Part shown: positions 1-9,505 of the stretch, piece by piece
Numbering within the stretch: the first letter of the stretch is position 1
Layout of the letters: each line of letters begins with the position of its first letter
Assembly: GCA_016650445.1 (NCBI GenBank)
Contig: JAENVS010000041.1
Location: forward strand, 62,001-126,000
Direction of reading: 5' to 3'
Origin: Frankiaceae bacterium
GTDB lineage: Bacteria; Actinomycetota; Actinomycetes; Mycobacteriales; SCTD01
Length of the DNA stretch: 64,000 nucleotides
Notes under the pieces: generated by a model
Database searches by the model: none
What the model saw: only the letters and a program-made list of their open reading frames with translations
What the model was told of the DNA's origin: nothing
Position numbers and translations under genes: made by a program

Positions 1-445
1 TCGCGTCGACCGCGATCAGCGCGTCGACCGTGCTGCCCTGTTGCGACTTCACGCCGGCCGCGAGAACGCGCCCCACCGACACCGACTTCTCCTGGCGCAG
101 GACGCCCGGGAACGACTTCGCCTGCGTCTCGAACTGCGTCTTCAGCGTGCCGGTCGACGCGGCGATGATGCGCGCCAGGTCTCGCTCGGCAGTCACGTGA
201 CTGATGGTCGTCAGGTTGACGGCCTGCTGCCGGGCCGCCTGCAGCGCGGCCTGTCGCTCGTCGGCCCGCGCGTCCGCGGTGCGGTCGTCGAGGACGGTGA
301 GGACGATCCCGACCAGCAACCCGCACAGCACGAGCGCCAGCAGGACCGGGAGGGCACGGCGGCGACGCGACCGCGGGGCCTCGACCGGCGCCTCGCCCCA
401 TCCGGGATCGGTCAGCTCAGCGGTCCCAGGATCAGGGCGCTCCAC
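1..445 (-). CDS. Mce-associated membrane protein (Mam4A-like), 3'-truncated by window edge
   Basis: Only the first 148 codons lie in the window; the C-terminus is off the left end. I chose the GTG start at 443-445 because AAGGA precedes it; it lies inside the end of mce4F, so the two overlap. The product has a short acidic N-terminus, an Arg-rich patch, one transmembrane helix at about residues 30-50, then a helical extracytoplasmic part containing DERQAALQAARQQAV. This is the usual shape of the Mce-associated proteins encoded just after mceF, which are thought to stabilise the transporter. The position matches mam4A of mycobacterial mce4 operons. The family call rests on context and topology rather than on a catalytic motif. 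Confidence 0.75.
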   Translation of the reverse strand, partial: MERPDPGTAELTDPGWGEAPVEAPRSRRRRALPVLLALVLCGLLVGIVLTVLDDRTADARADERQAALQAARQQAVNLTTISHVTAERDLARIIAASTGTLKTQFETQAKSFPGVLRQEKSVSVGRVLAAGVKSQQGSTVDALIAVDA

Positions 446-1740
446 GACATGTCCTTCCAAGGGCCGGAGGCGGCCTGGCCGCCCGTCGACGCTAACAGGT
501 AGGACCCGCCGGACGTCGTCGTCAGCACCGCCGCCGGATCCGCCGGCGTGCCCGGCGGCGTCGGCTCCGGCGACTGCTTGGGCAGGCCGGCGTTGCTCAT
601 GTACGCCGGGTCGTCACCGAGGCGCTTGCCGTTGGGCTGCGGCGCCTGCCGCGAGCCTCGCGGACCGACCGAGGAGTCCGTCGCCTCCTTGCAGAAGGAG
701 TTGTAGCGAATCGGCGGGTACGCCAGCTCGGTCGGCAGTCGCCGCTTCGACGGGTCGATGTAGCCCTTCACGCACGGGGGCGTCTCGTACGACGGCGGCA
801 CCGGTACGCCGAAGCGCGTCGTGCCATTCCCTGGAAACAGGCCATACGACGTTGCGACGATGTAGGGGTAGATGATCAGCACCTGGCGGATGGCAGGGAT
901 CCGCACGGCTGCGACTTGCCCGACCGATACGAGGTTGCCCAAGGTGATGGGCAGCGTGGCGTCGAGACTGTGGTCCAGCGCCGTGACCTCGGCGGCGGCG
1001 CTGACGCCGCTGTCGAGCAGCTTGCGCAGATCGCCATCGGCACCGCGCAGGGCTGACGTGAACGACGCGAGGCTCCGCGAGAAGGCGACGGTGTCGTTGC
1101 TCAGGTCGTTCTGCGTGTCGAGCACCCGCTGCGCGTCCTCGAGCAGCGTGATCGTCTCCGCCACCCGCTCGTTGCCGGTGCCGACCAGGCTTCCGGTGGC
1201 GTCGAGCAGCCGCTGCAGCGCCGGGCCGGTGTTGGCGAAGCCGGTGCCGAGCTCGTCGACGAGGGTCCTCAGGTCCTCCTTGGGCACGCTGTTCACGAGC
1301 CGGTCGAGGTTGACGAGCAGGGTGGCGGTCGAGACGGGCAGCTCGGTGCTCGCCGCCGGGATGACGCTGTCCTCGCCCAGGTAGGGGCCGTCGTCGGTCT
1401 GCGGCTGCAGGTCGATGTACTGCTCACCCAGCGCAGACCCGTTGCCGATCACGGCACGGACATCGGCGGGCACGCGCGGCTCGGAGTTGAGGTCGAGCTC
1501 GACCCGGATGCCCTTGTCGCGCAGGGTGATCTCCCCGACGCGACCGATCTCGATGCCGCGGTAGGTGACGCTCGCACTCGGGAAGATGCCCCCCGAGTCG
1601 GTGAGGTCGACGTACGCCGTGTAGCTCTGGCCGAGCAGCGTGCGACCAAGGCCGATGTAGTGGATCAGCGTGTACGAGACACCGAAGAGGGTGACCAGCG
1701 CAAACGCCGCCAGCTTGAGCCACACGGTGCGGCCGATCAC
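412..1740 (-). CDS. mce4F: Mce family protein, MceF subunit of Mce4-type lipid importer
   Basis: Protein of 442 residues with one N-terminal transmembrane helix (about residues 6-26) and an MCE/MlaD domain directly after it (YTAYVDLTDSGGIFPSASV). A long helical region and a Pro-rich tail follow. The GTG start at 1738-1740 overlaps the TGA of mce4E in GTGA, so translation is probably coupled; an in-frame upstream extension exists but would run into mce4E. MceF is one of the six subunits that form the periplasm-spanning tube of the ABC-type Mce importer. With kshAB and other sterol genes beside it, cholesterol or a related sterol is the likely substrate (inference). Confidence 0.9.
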   Translation of the reverse strand: MIGRTVWLKLAAFALVTLFGVSYTLIHYIGLGRTLLGQSYTAYVDLTDSGGIFPSASVTYRGIEIGRVGEITLRDKGIRVELDLNSEPRVPADVRAVIGNGSALGEQYIDLQPQTDDGPYLGEDSVIPAASTELPVSTATLLVNLDRLVNSVPKEDLRTLVDELGTGFANTGPALQRLLDATGSLVGTGNERVAETITLLEDAQRVLDTQNDLSNDTVAFSRSLASFTSALRGADGDLRKLLDSGVSAAAEVTALDHSLDATLPITLGNLVSVGQVAAVRIPAIRQVLIIYPYIVATSYGLFPGNGTTRFGVPVPPSYETPPCVKGYIDPSKRRLPTELAYPPIRYNSFCKEATDSSVGPRGSRQAPQPNGKRLGDDPAYMSNAGLPKQSPEPTPPGTPADPAAVLTTTSGGSYLLASTGGQAASGPWKDMSWSALILGPLS

Positions 1741-2894
1741 CGGAGCACCCCCAGGAGCATGTCGTCGACGGTGCTGCCGCGCAGCCATCGGGACGACAGG
1801 GGTGGGATCGCGGGCAACCCCGGCACCCTGGGCACGGCCGAGGCGGCCGGCGTCGGCGTACCAGCACTCGGAGCCTGAGCCCCGGGTGTGGGCAGCGGAA
1901 CCGGAAGCCCACCGCCGAAGGTGTTCGTCAGCGACGCCGACGAGATGTCAACCGTGAGCGCCAGGTTGCCGTAGTCGCCGAAGTAGCCCTTCTCCACGCC
2001 GTCAGCGGTCGGGTAGGTGATGATCGCCTCGAGCGACTTCGGGATGACGTTGCCGACCTCGGCGAGCTTGGTCAGCGTGGGCTGCAGCGCCTTGAGGTTG
2101 GCCACCAGGTCCTTGCGGGTGCCGTTGATGACCCGCGTCGCGACATCGCCGAGCCGGTCGATCGACACGAGCAGCGCGGTCAGCTGGTCGCGGTCGTCGG
2201 CCAGGATGCGCAACGCGCCCGGCAGTGTGTCGACCGCCTTGGTCAGCACCGTCTCCTGAGACCGGACGGTCGCGGCCAGGCCGTCGATGCGCTCGATCGC
2301 CTGCACGATGTCTGTGCGCTGCGCGTCGAGCCCGCCGATGAAGGCGTCGAGCTTCACGAGCAGGTCGCGCGCGGTCGTCTCGCGACCGTCGAGGGCGGTG
2401 CTGAGCTCCTTGGCGATGGTGTTGACCTGTGCGAGACCGCCACCGCTCAGCAGCAGCGACAGTGCGCCGAGCACCTCCTCGACCGTGGCGTCGGTGTCCG
2501 TGCTGGCCAACGCGATGACGTCGCCGTCTCCGAGCGTCCCCCGGGCCGGCTCGGTAGTCGGCGCGTGGATCTCCACGAACTTCTCACCCAGCAGGCTCGT
2601 CTGAGAGACCCGGGCGACGGCGTTCGCGGGCAGCCGCACGGAGTCGAGGAGCTGGCAGACGACGACTGCGTGCCGGTTCTCCAGCGCCACCCGCTTCACG
2701 TGGCCGACGGTGGCGTCGTTGACCTTCACCGCGGAGTAGGGCACCAGGTCGAGGGCGTCGGCGAACTGCACCGAGACCGTGAAGGTGTGGTCGCCCTTGG
2801 CCACCGCGCCCGGAAGCGGCAGGTCGTAGATGCTCCCGCAGCCGGAAAGCGTGACCGTGACGAGGAGCGCGGCCACCAGCCGCCGGGCCCTCAT
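1737..2894 (-). CDS. mce4E: Mce family lipoprotein, MceE (LprK-like) subunit
   Basis: Protein of 385 residues. It opens with a lipoprotein signal peptide ending in the lipobox LSGC (Cys about residue 18), as expected for MceE, the only lipidated Mce subunit. The MCE domain follows (FTVSVQFADALDLVPYSAVKV), then a long alpha-helical region and a low-complexity Pro/Ala tail. The ATG at 2892-2894 overlaps the stop of mce4D in ATGA, which decides the start. It is expected to anchor the Mce tube at the membrane. Confidence 0.92.
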   Translation of the reverse strand: MRARRLVAALLVTVTLSGCGSIYDLPLPGAVAKGDHTFTVSVQFADALDLVPYSAVKVNDATVGHVKRVALENRHAVVVCQLLDSVRLPANAVARVSQTSLLGEKFVEIHAPTTEPARGTLGDGDVIALASTDTDATVEEVLGALSLLLSGGGLAQVNTIAKELSTALDGRETTARDLLVKLDAFIGGLDAQRTDIVQAIERIDGLAATVRSQETVLTKAVDTLPGALRILADDRDQLTALLVSIDRLGDVATRVINGTRKDLVANLKALQPTLTKLAEVGNVIPKSLEAIITYPTADGVEKGYFGDYGNLALTVDISSASLTNTFGGGLPVPLPTPGAQAPSAGTPTPAASAVPRVPGLPAIPPLSSRWLRGSTVDDMLLGVLR

Positions 2895-3988
2895 CGCGCC
2901 GCACCGTTCGGAGGAGGCAGCGGCAGGTCGTTCAGTGGAGCGAGCGCAGCGAGGCACTCCTTCGCGGGTACGCCGGCGCCGCCGACCAGCTGGCAGATGA
3001 ACAGGGCGGGGTTGTCCTGCCGGTCGTTGTTGTCGAAGCGGGCGTTGTAGGTGCGTGCCGACGGCGTGTACATGTGCGGGTAGTTGCCCACGCCGACAGC
3101 CCCGATGTCGGCGATGCGACCGAGCAGCACTCGCTGCCGAGCCAGGATCGTCGTCACCCGGGAGAGCTGCGCGAGGTCGCTCGCCAGTGCGTCGCGGTGC
3201 TCCCGGACGAACGTCCCGACGACGTCGAGCGCGGTGCCCAGCTCCTTCACCGCCGACGCGAAGGCGTCGCGCTCGCCGGCGAGCTGTGCCGACACGTCCG
3301 CGAGCCGGGTGGTGAACTCGCGGGTGTCGGCGTCGTGCTGCCCCAGCTGCGTGGTGAACAGCTGGAGGTTCTGGATCGTGTCGAACAGCGCGTCCTTGTT
3401 GCGGTCCAGCGTCGTCATGACGTCGGAGACCCCGGTCAGGGTCTTGTTCAGAGCCGCGCCGTTGCCCCGGAGGTTGTCTGCGCCGACGGCGACAGCACGG
3501 CTCACGGCACCGTCACGGTTCGCGCCGTTCGGCCCGAGTGCCTCCGACAGCCGGCTCAGGTTCTTGTTGAACTCGTCGAGCTCGATCGGCACGGCGGTGC
3601 GAGCGATCGGGATCACCGCGCCGTCCTCGAGCACGGGGCCGGACTCATACACGGGCGCCAGCTGCAGCGCCCGGTCCGCGACCAGCGTCGGCTCGACGAA
3701 CACGGCGAATGCCTCTGCCGGGATGCGCTGCTTCGCGTCGTACTCGAAGTCGACGCGGACCTGCCGTCCCTCGGGCTGCACCCGGGTGATGCGGCCGATC
3801 TTGACACCCAGGACCGAGACATCGCTCTGCGCGTAGACGTGCACGGCCTTCGGGAAGTACGCCGTCGCGGTCTTCATCTCGGGGCCGCCGCGGACCAGGC
3901 TGACCAGGCCGAGCAACAGGGCCAGGCCGACGACGGCAGCGAGCACCTTGAAGGGGCGACCGCTGAGCAGCCCCGGCTTGGCCCTCAT
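2891..3988 (-). CDS. mce4D: Mce family protein, MceD subunit
   Basis: Protein of 365 residues with an N-terminal transmembrane helix (VLAAVVGLALLLGLVSLV) and an MCE domain (TATAYFPKAVHVYAQSDVSV). The mammalian cell entry helical domain follows. The ATG at 3986-3988 overlaps the mce4C stop in ATGA. It is the fourth Mce subunit in an uninterrupted A-F series, so the letter comes from gene order, which is conserved in actinobacterial mce operons. Confidence 0.9.
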   Translation of the reverse strand: MRAKPGLLSGRPFKVLAAVVGLALLLGLVSLVRGGPEMKTATAYFPKAVHVYAQSDVSVLGVKIGRITRVQPEGRQVRVDFEYDAKQRIPAEAFAVFVEPTLVADRALQLAPVYESGPVLEDGAVIPIARTAVPIELDEFNKNLSRLSEALGPNGANRDGAVSRAVAVGADNLRGNGAALNKTLTGVSDVMTTLDRNKDALFDTIQNLQLFTTQLGQHDADTREFTTRLADVSAQLAGERDAFASAVKELGTALDVVGTFVREHRDALASDLAQLSRVTTILARQRVLLGRIADIGAVGVGNYPHMYTPSARTYNARFDNNDRQDNPALFICQLVGGAGVPAKECLAALAPLNDLPLPPPNGAAR

Positions 3989-5043
3989 CGCAGGGCCTCC
4001 GTCGCGGCACCGACACCGAGCAGGTCGGCGAAGGTCTTGGGCACCGTCACGGCGCCGCCCGGGGGAACGGTGACCGGGTTGGTCGCGTTGATTGCCGTGC
4101 CGTCGAACCACGGGCCGGCGCCGGTGGCGTCGACCTCCCCGCGGACGAAGACGTAGAGGCCGGTGATGACGTCGTCGAGGTTCTTCTGGTTGCGGTCGAG
4201 GATGTCGACGACGCCGTGCAGGTGCTTCAACATCGGCCCGAGCGTCTTCTCGTTGTCGCGGACCAGGCCAACCAGCTCCCGGCTGAGCTCCATCGTGTTC
4301 TGGAGCAGCTCCGCGATGACCTGCCGGCGCGCGCTGATCATCTGCATCAGGTCGCTGCCGTCGCTGAACAGGGTGGTGAACTGCTCGCGCCGGTCGGCCA
4401 GCACCCCGGTGAAGGACGAGGCGTGCCGGAGCAGCTCACCGAGCTCGGCGTCACGGGATGCGATGGTCTGCGAGAGGCGGCTGAGCCCGTCGAGCATGCC
4501 CCGCACGGCGGGCGAGGTCCCCTTGAACGTCGTCGCCATCGTGTCGAAGGCCGACGCCAGCTGCTCGACGTCGATCTCCCCTGCGGTGCGCGTCAGGTCC
4601 TGGAAGGCAGGCGTCACGTCGTACGGCGAGGTGGTCTGCGCGAGCGGCAGCTCGCGGTCGCGCGGCCACTCCCCCTGTCCCTTGGGCTCCAGCGAGAGGT
4701 ACTTGTTGCCCAGCAGCGTGAAGATCTGGATGCTCGCGGTCGTCTGGAGTCCCAGGTGGACGGCCTCGTCCTTGATCTTGAACTCCACCCGAACGTGGTT
4801 GCCGGCCAGCTCCACCGCATCGACCTGGCCGACGCTGATCCCGCCGACGCGCACGGCGTCACCGACCCGAAGGCCCGCGGCCTCGGCGAACGCGGCCGAG
4901 TAGGTCTTGCCCGAGACGAACGAGATCTTGCCGATGTTGAACGACATGTACATCGCGAACAGCATGACCAGGATGAACGCGATGCCGATGGGCAGCGGGT
5001 TGCGGGACCGGAAGCTGTCGAAGTCCTTGGGGAGCAGCCTCAT
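3985..5043 (-). CDS. mce4C: Mce family protein, MceC subunit
   Basis: Protein of 352 residues. It has a short cytoplasmic start, one transmembrane helix (about residues 15-35), an MCE domain (SAAFAEAAGLRVGDAVRVGG) and a long helical C-terminal part. The ATG at 5041-5043 overlaps the mce4B stop in ATGA. It is the third Mce subunit by gene order. No catalytic site is expected; these proteins line a hydrophobic channel for lipid transfer. Confidence 0.9.
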   Translation of the reverse strand: MRLLPKDFDSFRSRNPLPIGIAFILVMLFAMYMSFNIGKISFVSGKTYSAAFAEAAGLRVGDAVRVGGISVGQVDAVELAGNHVRVEFKIKDEAVHLGLQTTASIQIFTLLGNKYLSLEPKGQGEWPRDRELPLAQTTSPYDVTPAFQDLTRTAGEIDVEQLASAFDTMATTFKGTSPAVRGMLDGLSRLSQTIASRDAELGELLRHASSFTGVLADRREQFTTLFSDGSDLMQMISARRQVIAELLQNTMELSRELVGLVRDNEKTLGPMLKHLHGVVDILDRNQKNLDDVITGLYVFVRGEVDATGAGPWFDGTAINATNPVTVPPGGAVTVPKTFADLLGVGAATEALR

Positions 5044-6053
5044 TTCGTGCACCGCTCGGTCTCGTTGTAGTGCCACTCCGTGTGCGTGCCGTCGGGGAGG
5101 ATGAAGTTGGCGGCGCAGACGTAGAAGTTCAAGAACGCGCCGTAGCTCGCCTCCGGGGTGGAGACCTGGAGCTTGGCCGGCGTCGCGGTGAGGAAGTGCT
5201 CGAGCATCTTTCGGCTCGCGGGCTCGTCGAGGCCGGCGGCGAGGATGCCCAGCTGCTTGATGTCCTCCCGCAGCGACGGCCGCACCTCCTTCAGCAGGGA
5301 TGCCGTTGTCCCCGCCAGCTCGTTGATGCCGACCAGCGACTCCCCGATCGCGACCCGGTCGGCAGACAGGCCGCTGATGAAGTCCTGCAGGTTGGTGATG
5401 AGCTCGGTGAGCTGCTTGTCACGGCTGTCGAGGGGACCCAGAGCACCGTTGAGGTTGGTGATCACCTGGCCGATCAGCGCGTCGCGGTCGGCGAGCGCCC
5501 CGCTGAGCGAGGCCACCCGCGAGAAGAGCGACTCGACGGTGCTGCCCTCGCCCTGCAGCACCTTCACCAGCTCGAACGACAGCGTGTTGATGTCGGCCGG
5601 CTCGAGACCGGCCAGCAGCGGCCGGAAGCCGTTGAACAGCGTGTTCAGGTTGAGCGCGGGTGTGGTCCGCGACTCGGGGATCACCTCGTTGGTCCTGAGC
5701 TCGCGCCCGCCACCTGGTCCGTCAACGAGGGCGAGGTAGCGCTGACCGATCAGGTTGCGGTAGCGGATGATCGCCGTGGTGCTCGTCGTGAGCGGGACCT
5801 TGCGGTCGACGCCGAAGGTCACCATCGCCTTCACACCATCGTGCAGCCGCACCGACGTGATGCTGCCGACCCGCACTCCGGCCAGCCTGACCTCGTCACC
5901 GTCGTTGAGGTTGACGGCGTCGACGAAGACGGCGCGGTAGGGCGTTGTCTCGCGGGTGTCGCGGTTGGCGATCGTGTTGGCCAGCAGCGCGGTCGCCATG
6001 AGCGTGAGCACCGTGAACAGCGCCATCTTCACCGTGGCGCGCATCGTGCTCAT
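5040..6053 (-). CDS. mce4B: Mce family protein, MceB subunit
   Basis: Protein of 337 residues with an N-terminal membrane anchor (MALFTVLTLMATALLA) and an MCE domain with the typical GDEVRLAGVRVGSI motif. The C-terminal end contains Cys residues (VCAANFILPDG and a final ERCTK). The ATG at 6051-6053 overlaps the mce4A stop in ATGA. It is the second Mce subunit of the importer. Confidence 0.9.
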   Translation of the reverse strand: MSTMRATVKMALFTVLTLMATALLANTIANRDTRETTPYRAVFVDAVNLNDGDEVRLAGVRVGSITSVRLHDGVKAMVTFGVDRKVPLTTSTTAIIRYRNLIGQRYLALVDGPGGGRELRTNEVIPESRTTPALNLNTLFNGFRPLLAGLEPADINTLSFELVKVLQGEGSTVESLFSRVASLSGALADRDALIGQVITNLNGALGPLDSRDKQLTELITNLQDFISGLSADRVAIGESLVGINELAGTTASLLKEVRPSLREDIKQLGILAAGLDEPASRKMLEHFLTATPAKLQVSTPEASYGAFLNFYVCAANFILPDGTHTEWHYNETERCTK

Positions 6054-7375
6054 GACAGGTCCACCGTGGCGCCGCGGCCCATCGGACCGAACAGGAGCGT
6101 CGCGAGATCAGGCACCTGGGTCGACGGGATGCCGAGCACCGGGCCGAGCAGGGACGACATCGCCTCGGTCTCCTCGGCGGTCCCGGCCGCGCCCATGCCG
6201 GGGCTGTAGCCGGTGGGCAGCGGGGCAGCAGCCGTGCTGCGCGCGCCGACCGGCGCCGGCGCGAACCGAGGGTCGTCCTCCGTGCCGTCCAGGAACTGGA
6301 TGCGTGGCTGCGACAGGGGCGGGTTGGGCAGCCCGTAGCAGTTGGGCCCGCGGGTGTCCTTGAACTCCGGCAGGTCCAGCGGGTAGGTGTACGACGGGAA
6401 CGACGGGACGAACTCGATGACGACCGCAGCCGACTTGTTCTTGCGGTCGCTGCCGGGGAGCTTGTCCGGCAGCGCCGAATGGATCCGCGGGACGAGTCCC
6501 GCGTAGCCGCGGAAGAAGCAGGGGTACTCCGGCGAGTACCGGGCCAGCAGCTCAAGCACGCCGCGGTTGACCTTGTTGACCCGCACGATGTTGACCTCGT
6601 TGCGGGCGAACAGGTCACGCGTGGCGTCGGCCGCGCCGGCTACGTCGCCGAGGAACGCGGCCAGCTGCTGCTCGCGCTGCACGACCGTCGTTGCCGTGAC
6701 GGTCAGGTCACTGAGCACCTGCATGAGCGGTCCCGCGGCCTCCTCGTAGGTCCGGGCCACGCCGACGACGGCCCGCAGGTCGTGCTGCAGGGCGGGCAGG
6801 TGCGGGTTGACCTGCCGGAAGTAGGCGTCGAGCTGGTCGATCGTCCGGCCGAGCTGCTCGCCACGTCCTGAGACCGCGGTCGCCAGCGCGGTGAGGGTCA
6901 TGTTCAGCTGGCCCGGCTTGACGGTGCGCAGCAGCGGCAGCAGGTCGTTGAGCGCCTGGTTGATCTCCAGCGTCGGGGTCGTGCGGTCCTCGGGGATCAC
7001 GGCGCCGTCGGCGAGCGTGTGCGCCGACGGCGTCTCCGGGATCAGCAGGTCGATGTACTTCTCGCCGAAGATGGTCTTGGGGATCAGTCGCGCGGTGACG
7101 TTGTCGGGCAGCCGCTCTGCCTTCTTCGGGTCGAGGTGCAGCGTGATCGTCGCGCCGTCGCCGTCGGACGTGATGCTCTTGACGCTGCCCACGATGAGCC
7201 CGCGCACCTTGACGTCGGACCCTTCGAGCAGCTGGAGCCCGGCCCGCGGGATGTGCAGCGTGACGGTCGAGACAGGCGTGAAGGCCTGGTTGAAGTAGGC
7301 CATGCACAGCGCCACGAACGCCGCCACCACGGCGAGCATGGCGACGCCGTACAGCTGGTAGCGGGAGAACCTCAT
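6050..7375 (-). CDS. mce4A: Mce family protein, MceA subunit
   Basis: Protein of 441 residues: transmembrane helix (VAMLAVVAAFVALCMAYF), MCE domain (LQLLEGSDVKVRGLIVGSV), then the long helical domain and a Gly/Ala/Pro-rich tail. The ATG at 7373-7375 overlaps the yrbE4B stop in ATGA. MceA proteins are the first substrate-contacting subunits after the YrbE permease pair. Sterol specificity is inferred from the neighbours. Confidence 0.92.
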   Translation of the reverse strand: MRFSRYQLYGVAMLAVVAAFVALCMAYFNQAFTPVSTVTLHIPRAGLQLLEGSDVKVRGLIVGSVKSITSDGDGATITLHLDPKKAERLPDNVTARLIPKTIFGEKYIDLLIPETPSAHTLADGAVIPEDRTTPTLEINQALNDLLPLLRTVKPGQLNMTLTALATAVSGRGEQLGRTIDQLDAYFRQVNPHLPALQHDLRAVVGVARTYEEAAGPLMQVLSDLTVTATTVVQREQQLAAFLGDVAGAADATRDLFARNEVNIVRVNKVNRGVLELLARYSPEYPCFFRGYAGLVPRIHSALPDKLPGSDRKNKSAAVVIEFVPSFPSYTYPLDLPEFKDTRGPNCYGLPNPPLSQPRIQFLDGTEDDPRFAPAPVGARSTAAAPLPTGYSPGMGAAGTAEETEAMSSLLGPVLGIPSTQVPDLATLLFGPMGRGATVDLS

Positions 7376-8235
7376 CCGGCGATCCGCACTGAGACGCTGG
7401 TGCCGTAGAGCGCGAGGTCGAGCAGCAGCCCGACGGCGACGACGGTGGTGATGGCGAACCGGACGGCCCGTCCGACGGCGACGCCGACACCGGCCGGGCC
7501 GCCCTTCGCGGTGTAGCCGTAGTAGCAGTGGGTCAGGATGATGATCACCGCGAACACCATCACCTTGCCGAACGAGATGAAGATGTCTCGGTGTGGCAGG
7601 AACTGCATGAAGTAGTGGTCATACGTGCCGGCGGACTGGCCGAACAGCTTCGTCGTGATGAGGCGGGTGGAGAAGTACGACGCCAAGAGGCCCATCACGT
7701 ACAGCGGGATGACGGCGACGAAGCCGGCGATCAGCCGGGTCGTCACCAGGAACGGGATCGACGGCACGGCGAGGGTCTCGAGCGCGTCGATCTCCTCGCT
7801 CACCCGCATCGCGCCGAGCTGCGCGGTGAAGCCGCAGCCCACGGTCGCGGACAGGGCGATCGCGGCGATGATCGGGGCGATCTCGCGGGTGTTGAAGTAC
7901 GCCGAGATGAAGCCGGTATAGACCGCCGCGCCGAGCGAGTTGAGCGACTGGTAGCCCTGCTGCCCGACCTCGAGCCCGGTGAAGAACGTCATGAAGACGA
8001 CGATCACGACGGTGCCGCCGATGACCGCCAGCGCACCGCTGCCGAAGGCCACCTCCGCGAGCAGCCGGAGCACCTCCTTGCGGTAGCGCGTGACCACGCG
8101 CGGCGAGCCGACGGCCGCCTCGACGTAGAAGGCGCTCTGCTTGCCGAGGTCCTCGAGAGCGTCGAGCCCGCGCTGCGCGGCGTCGCGCGACACCCGCAGG
8201 GGAGCGCGCAGCCGCACCTCGGGGTCGGTGGCCAT
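7372..8235 (-). CDS. yrbE4B: YrbE/MlaE-family ABC permease subunit B
   Basis: Protein of 287 residues, an MlaE-type permease with about five membrane segments. It contains the conserved cytoplasmic coupling region (VSEEIDALETLAVPSIPFLV) and, near the end, the family motif TAKGGPAGVGVAVG. Its ATG (8233-8235) shares one base with the yrbE4A stop in TGATG. With YrbE4A it forms the permease of the Mce4 importer, energised by a separately encoded MceG-type ATPase that is not in this window. Confidence 0.95.
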   Translation of the reverse strand: MATDPEVRLRAPLRVSRDAAQRGLDALEDLGKQSAFYVEAAVGSPRVVTRYRKEVLRLLAEVAFGSGALAVIGGTVVIVVFMTFFTGLEVGQQGYQSLNSLGAAVYTGFISAYFNTREIAPIIAAIALSATVGCGFTAQLGAMRVSEEIDALETLAVPSIPFLVTTRLIAGFVAVIPLYVMGLLASYFSTRLITTKLFGQSAGTYDHYFMQFLPHRDIFISFGKVMVFAVIIILTHCYYGYTAKGGPAGVGVAVGRAVRFAITTVVAVGLLLDLALYGTSVSVRIAG

Positions 8236-9008
8236 CAGAGGCCCTTCGGCGGCACGAGCTCGTGGTAGAGCGAGGTGGCGAAGAAGTTGATGGCGAACAG
8301 CAGCATGAACGTGAACACGACCGACTGGTTCACGGCGTCACCGACGCCCTTGGGCCCGCCCTTGGCCGTGAGGCCCTTGTAGCAGGCCATCAGCCCCGCG
8401 ACGAGCCCGAAGACGAGCGCCTTCGCCTCCGCCTGGTAGATGTCGGGCAGCTGCGCGAGCGCCGTGAACGACTCGAAGTAGGGACCTGGCGTGCCGCCTT
8501 GGACGATGACGCTGAAGAAGTAGCCGCCGGCCACGCCGACGACCGACACGAGGCCGTTGAGCAGCATCGACACGACCATGCAGGCGAGCACGCGCGGAAC
8601 GACCAGGCGGTGCAGCGGGTCGATGCCGAGCACCTCCATGGCGTCGATCTCGTCACGGATCTTGCGGGCGCCCAGGTCGGCGCAGACGGCCGAGCCGGCT
8701 GCCCCGGCGATGATGAGGGCGGTCACGATCGGTCCGGCCTCACGCACGATCGCGATCACCGACGCGCCGCCGTTGAGCGACACGGCACCGAGCTGGCGGA
8801 TGAGCGCACCGGTCTGCAGGGCGATGATCGCGCCGAACGGGATCGCCACCAGGCACGCGGGCAGGATCGAGACACTTGCCACGAACCAGCACTGCTGCAG
8901 GAACTCGCGCCACTGGAACGGCCGCCGGAACACGGCCCGGCCGGTGTCCAGGGACATCGCCACGAACGTGCCGGTCTCGCGGAAGAGCGCGACCGGTGTG
9001 AACGCCAT
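8235..9008 (-). CDS. yrbE4A: YrbE/MlaE-family ABC permease subunit A
   Basis: Protein of 257 residues of the MlaE permease family. Typical motifs are visible: FRRPFQWREFL near the N-terminus, RKIRDEIDAMEVLGIDPLHR in the coupling loop and LTAKGGPKGVGDAVN near the end. It is the first gene of the mce block. The 53 bases between it and the SRPBCC gene upstream contain no recognisable KstR operator, so it may be transcribed together with kshAB. Confidence 0.95.
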   Translation of the reverse strand: MAFTPVALFRETGTFVAMSLDTGRAVFRRPFQWREFLQQCWFVASVSILPACLVAIPFGAIIALQTGALIRQLGAVSLNGGASVIAIVREAGPIVTALIIAGAAGSAVCADLGARKIRDEIDAMEVLGIDPLHRLVVPRVLACMVVSMLLNGLVSVVGVAGGYFFSVIVQGGTPGPYFESFTALAQLPDIYQAEAKALVFGLVAGLMACYKGLTAKGGPKGVGDAVNQSVVFTFMLLFAINFFATSLYHELVPPKGL

Positions 9009-9061
9009 AAGGCGCTGAAACTAGCCCCACCCGTGTGACGTGGGCCACTACCGGGTCTCAG

Positions 9062-9505
9062 TCACCGAGAGGGCGGGCGCTCCGCCTCACGGGCCAGCCG
9101 GGTCGCGAACCCGCCGACCAGAGCGCGGAAGATCTTGGTGAGCCCGCCCGCCAGGCCCGGGACGCCGCTTTCCACGACACCCGACCAGACGATGTGGGTG
9201 CCGCCCTCGGGCTGCGCCAGCAGGTCGACGGAGGCGCGGTAGTGGTGCAGCTTCTCGCCGGAGCGCAGCACGTAGGCGAGCCGGTGCGGCGGGTCGTGCT
9301 CGACGATCTCCTCCCGGCTGCTCAGCGGGCCGAGGCCGAGCCGGCGTACCGCTCCGACCCCGCCGGGGGGGCCGTCGCTCGCCCAGCTGGACCGGGGCAC
9401 CGCGGGGCCGGCCCACTCCTGCCAGCGGCCGCCGTCGGCGAGCACCGCGAACACGGTGTCGGGGTCGGCTGCAGAGTGGCTCTCCACCACGAAGGACCGC
9501 CTCAT
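9062..9505 (-). CDS. SRPBCC family (polyketide cyclase/START-like) protein
   Basis: Protein of 147 residues beginning MRRSFVVESHSAADPDTVFA, with WQEWAG after the first helix, the usual pattern of SRPBCC ligand-binding folds. The ATG at 9503-9505 overlaps the kshB stop in ATGA, which favours this start over longer in-frame versions. These folds form a hydrophobic cavity; a role in binding a steroid intermediate is plausible but not shown. It sits between the hydroxylase reductase and the importer genes. Confidence 0.85.
   Translation of the reverse strand: MRRSFVVESHSAADPDTVFAVLADGGRWQEWAGPAVPRSSWASDGPPGGVGAVRRLGLGPLSSREEIVEHDPPHRLAYVLRSGEKLHHYRASVDLLAQPEGGTHIVWSGVVESGVPGLAGGLTKIFRALVGGFATRLAREAERPPSR

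Noticed and set aside
9009-9061. KstR operator directly before the mce operon
   Set aside because: The 53-base gap has no AACnnGTT core, so no box is annotated although one is usual before mycobacterial mce4.
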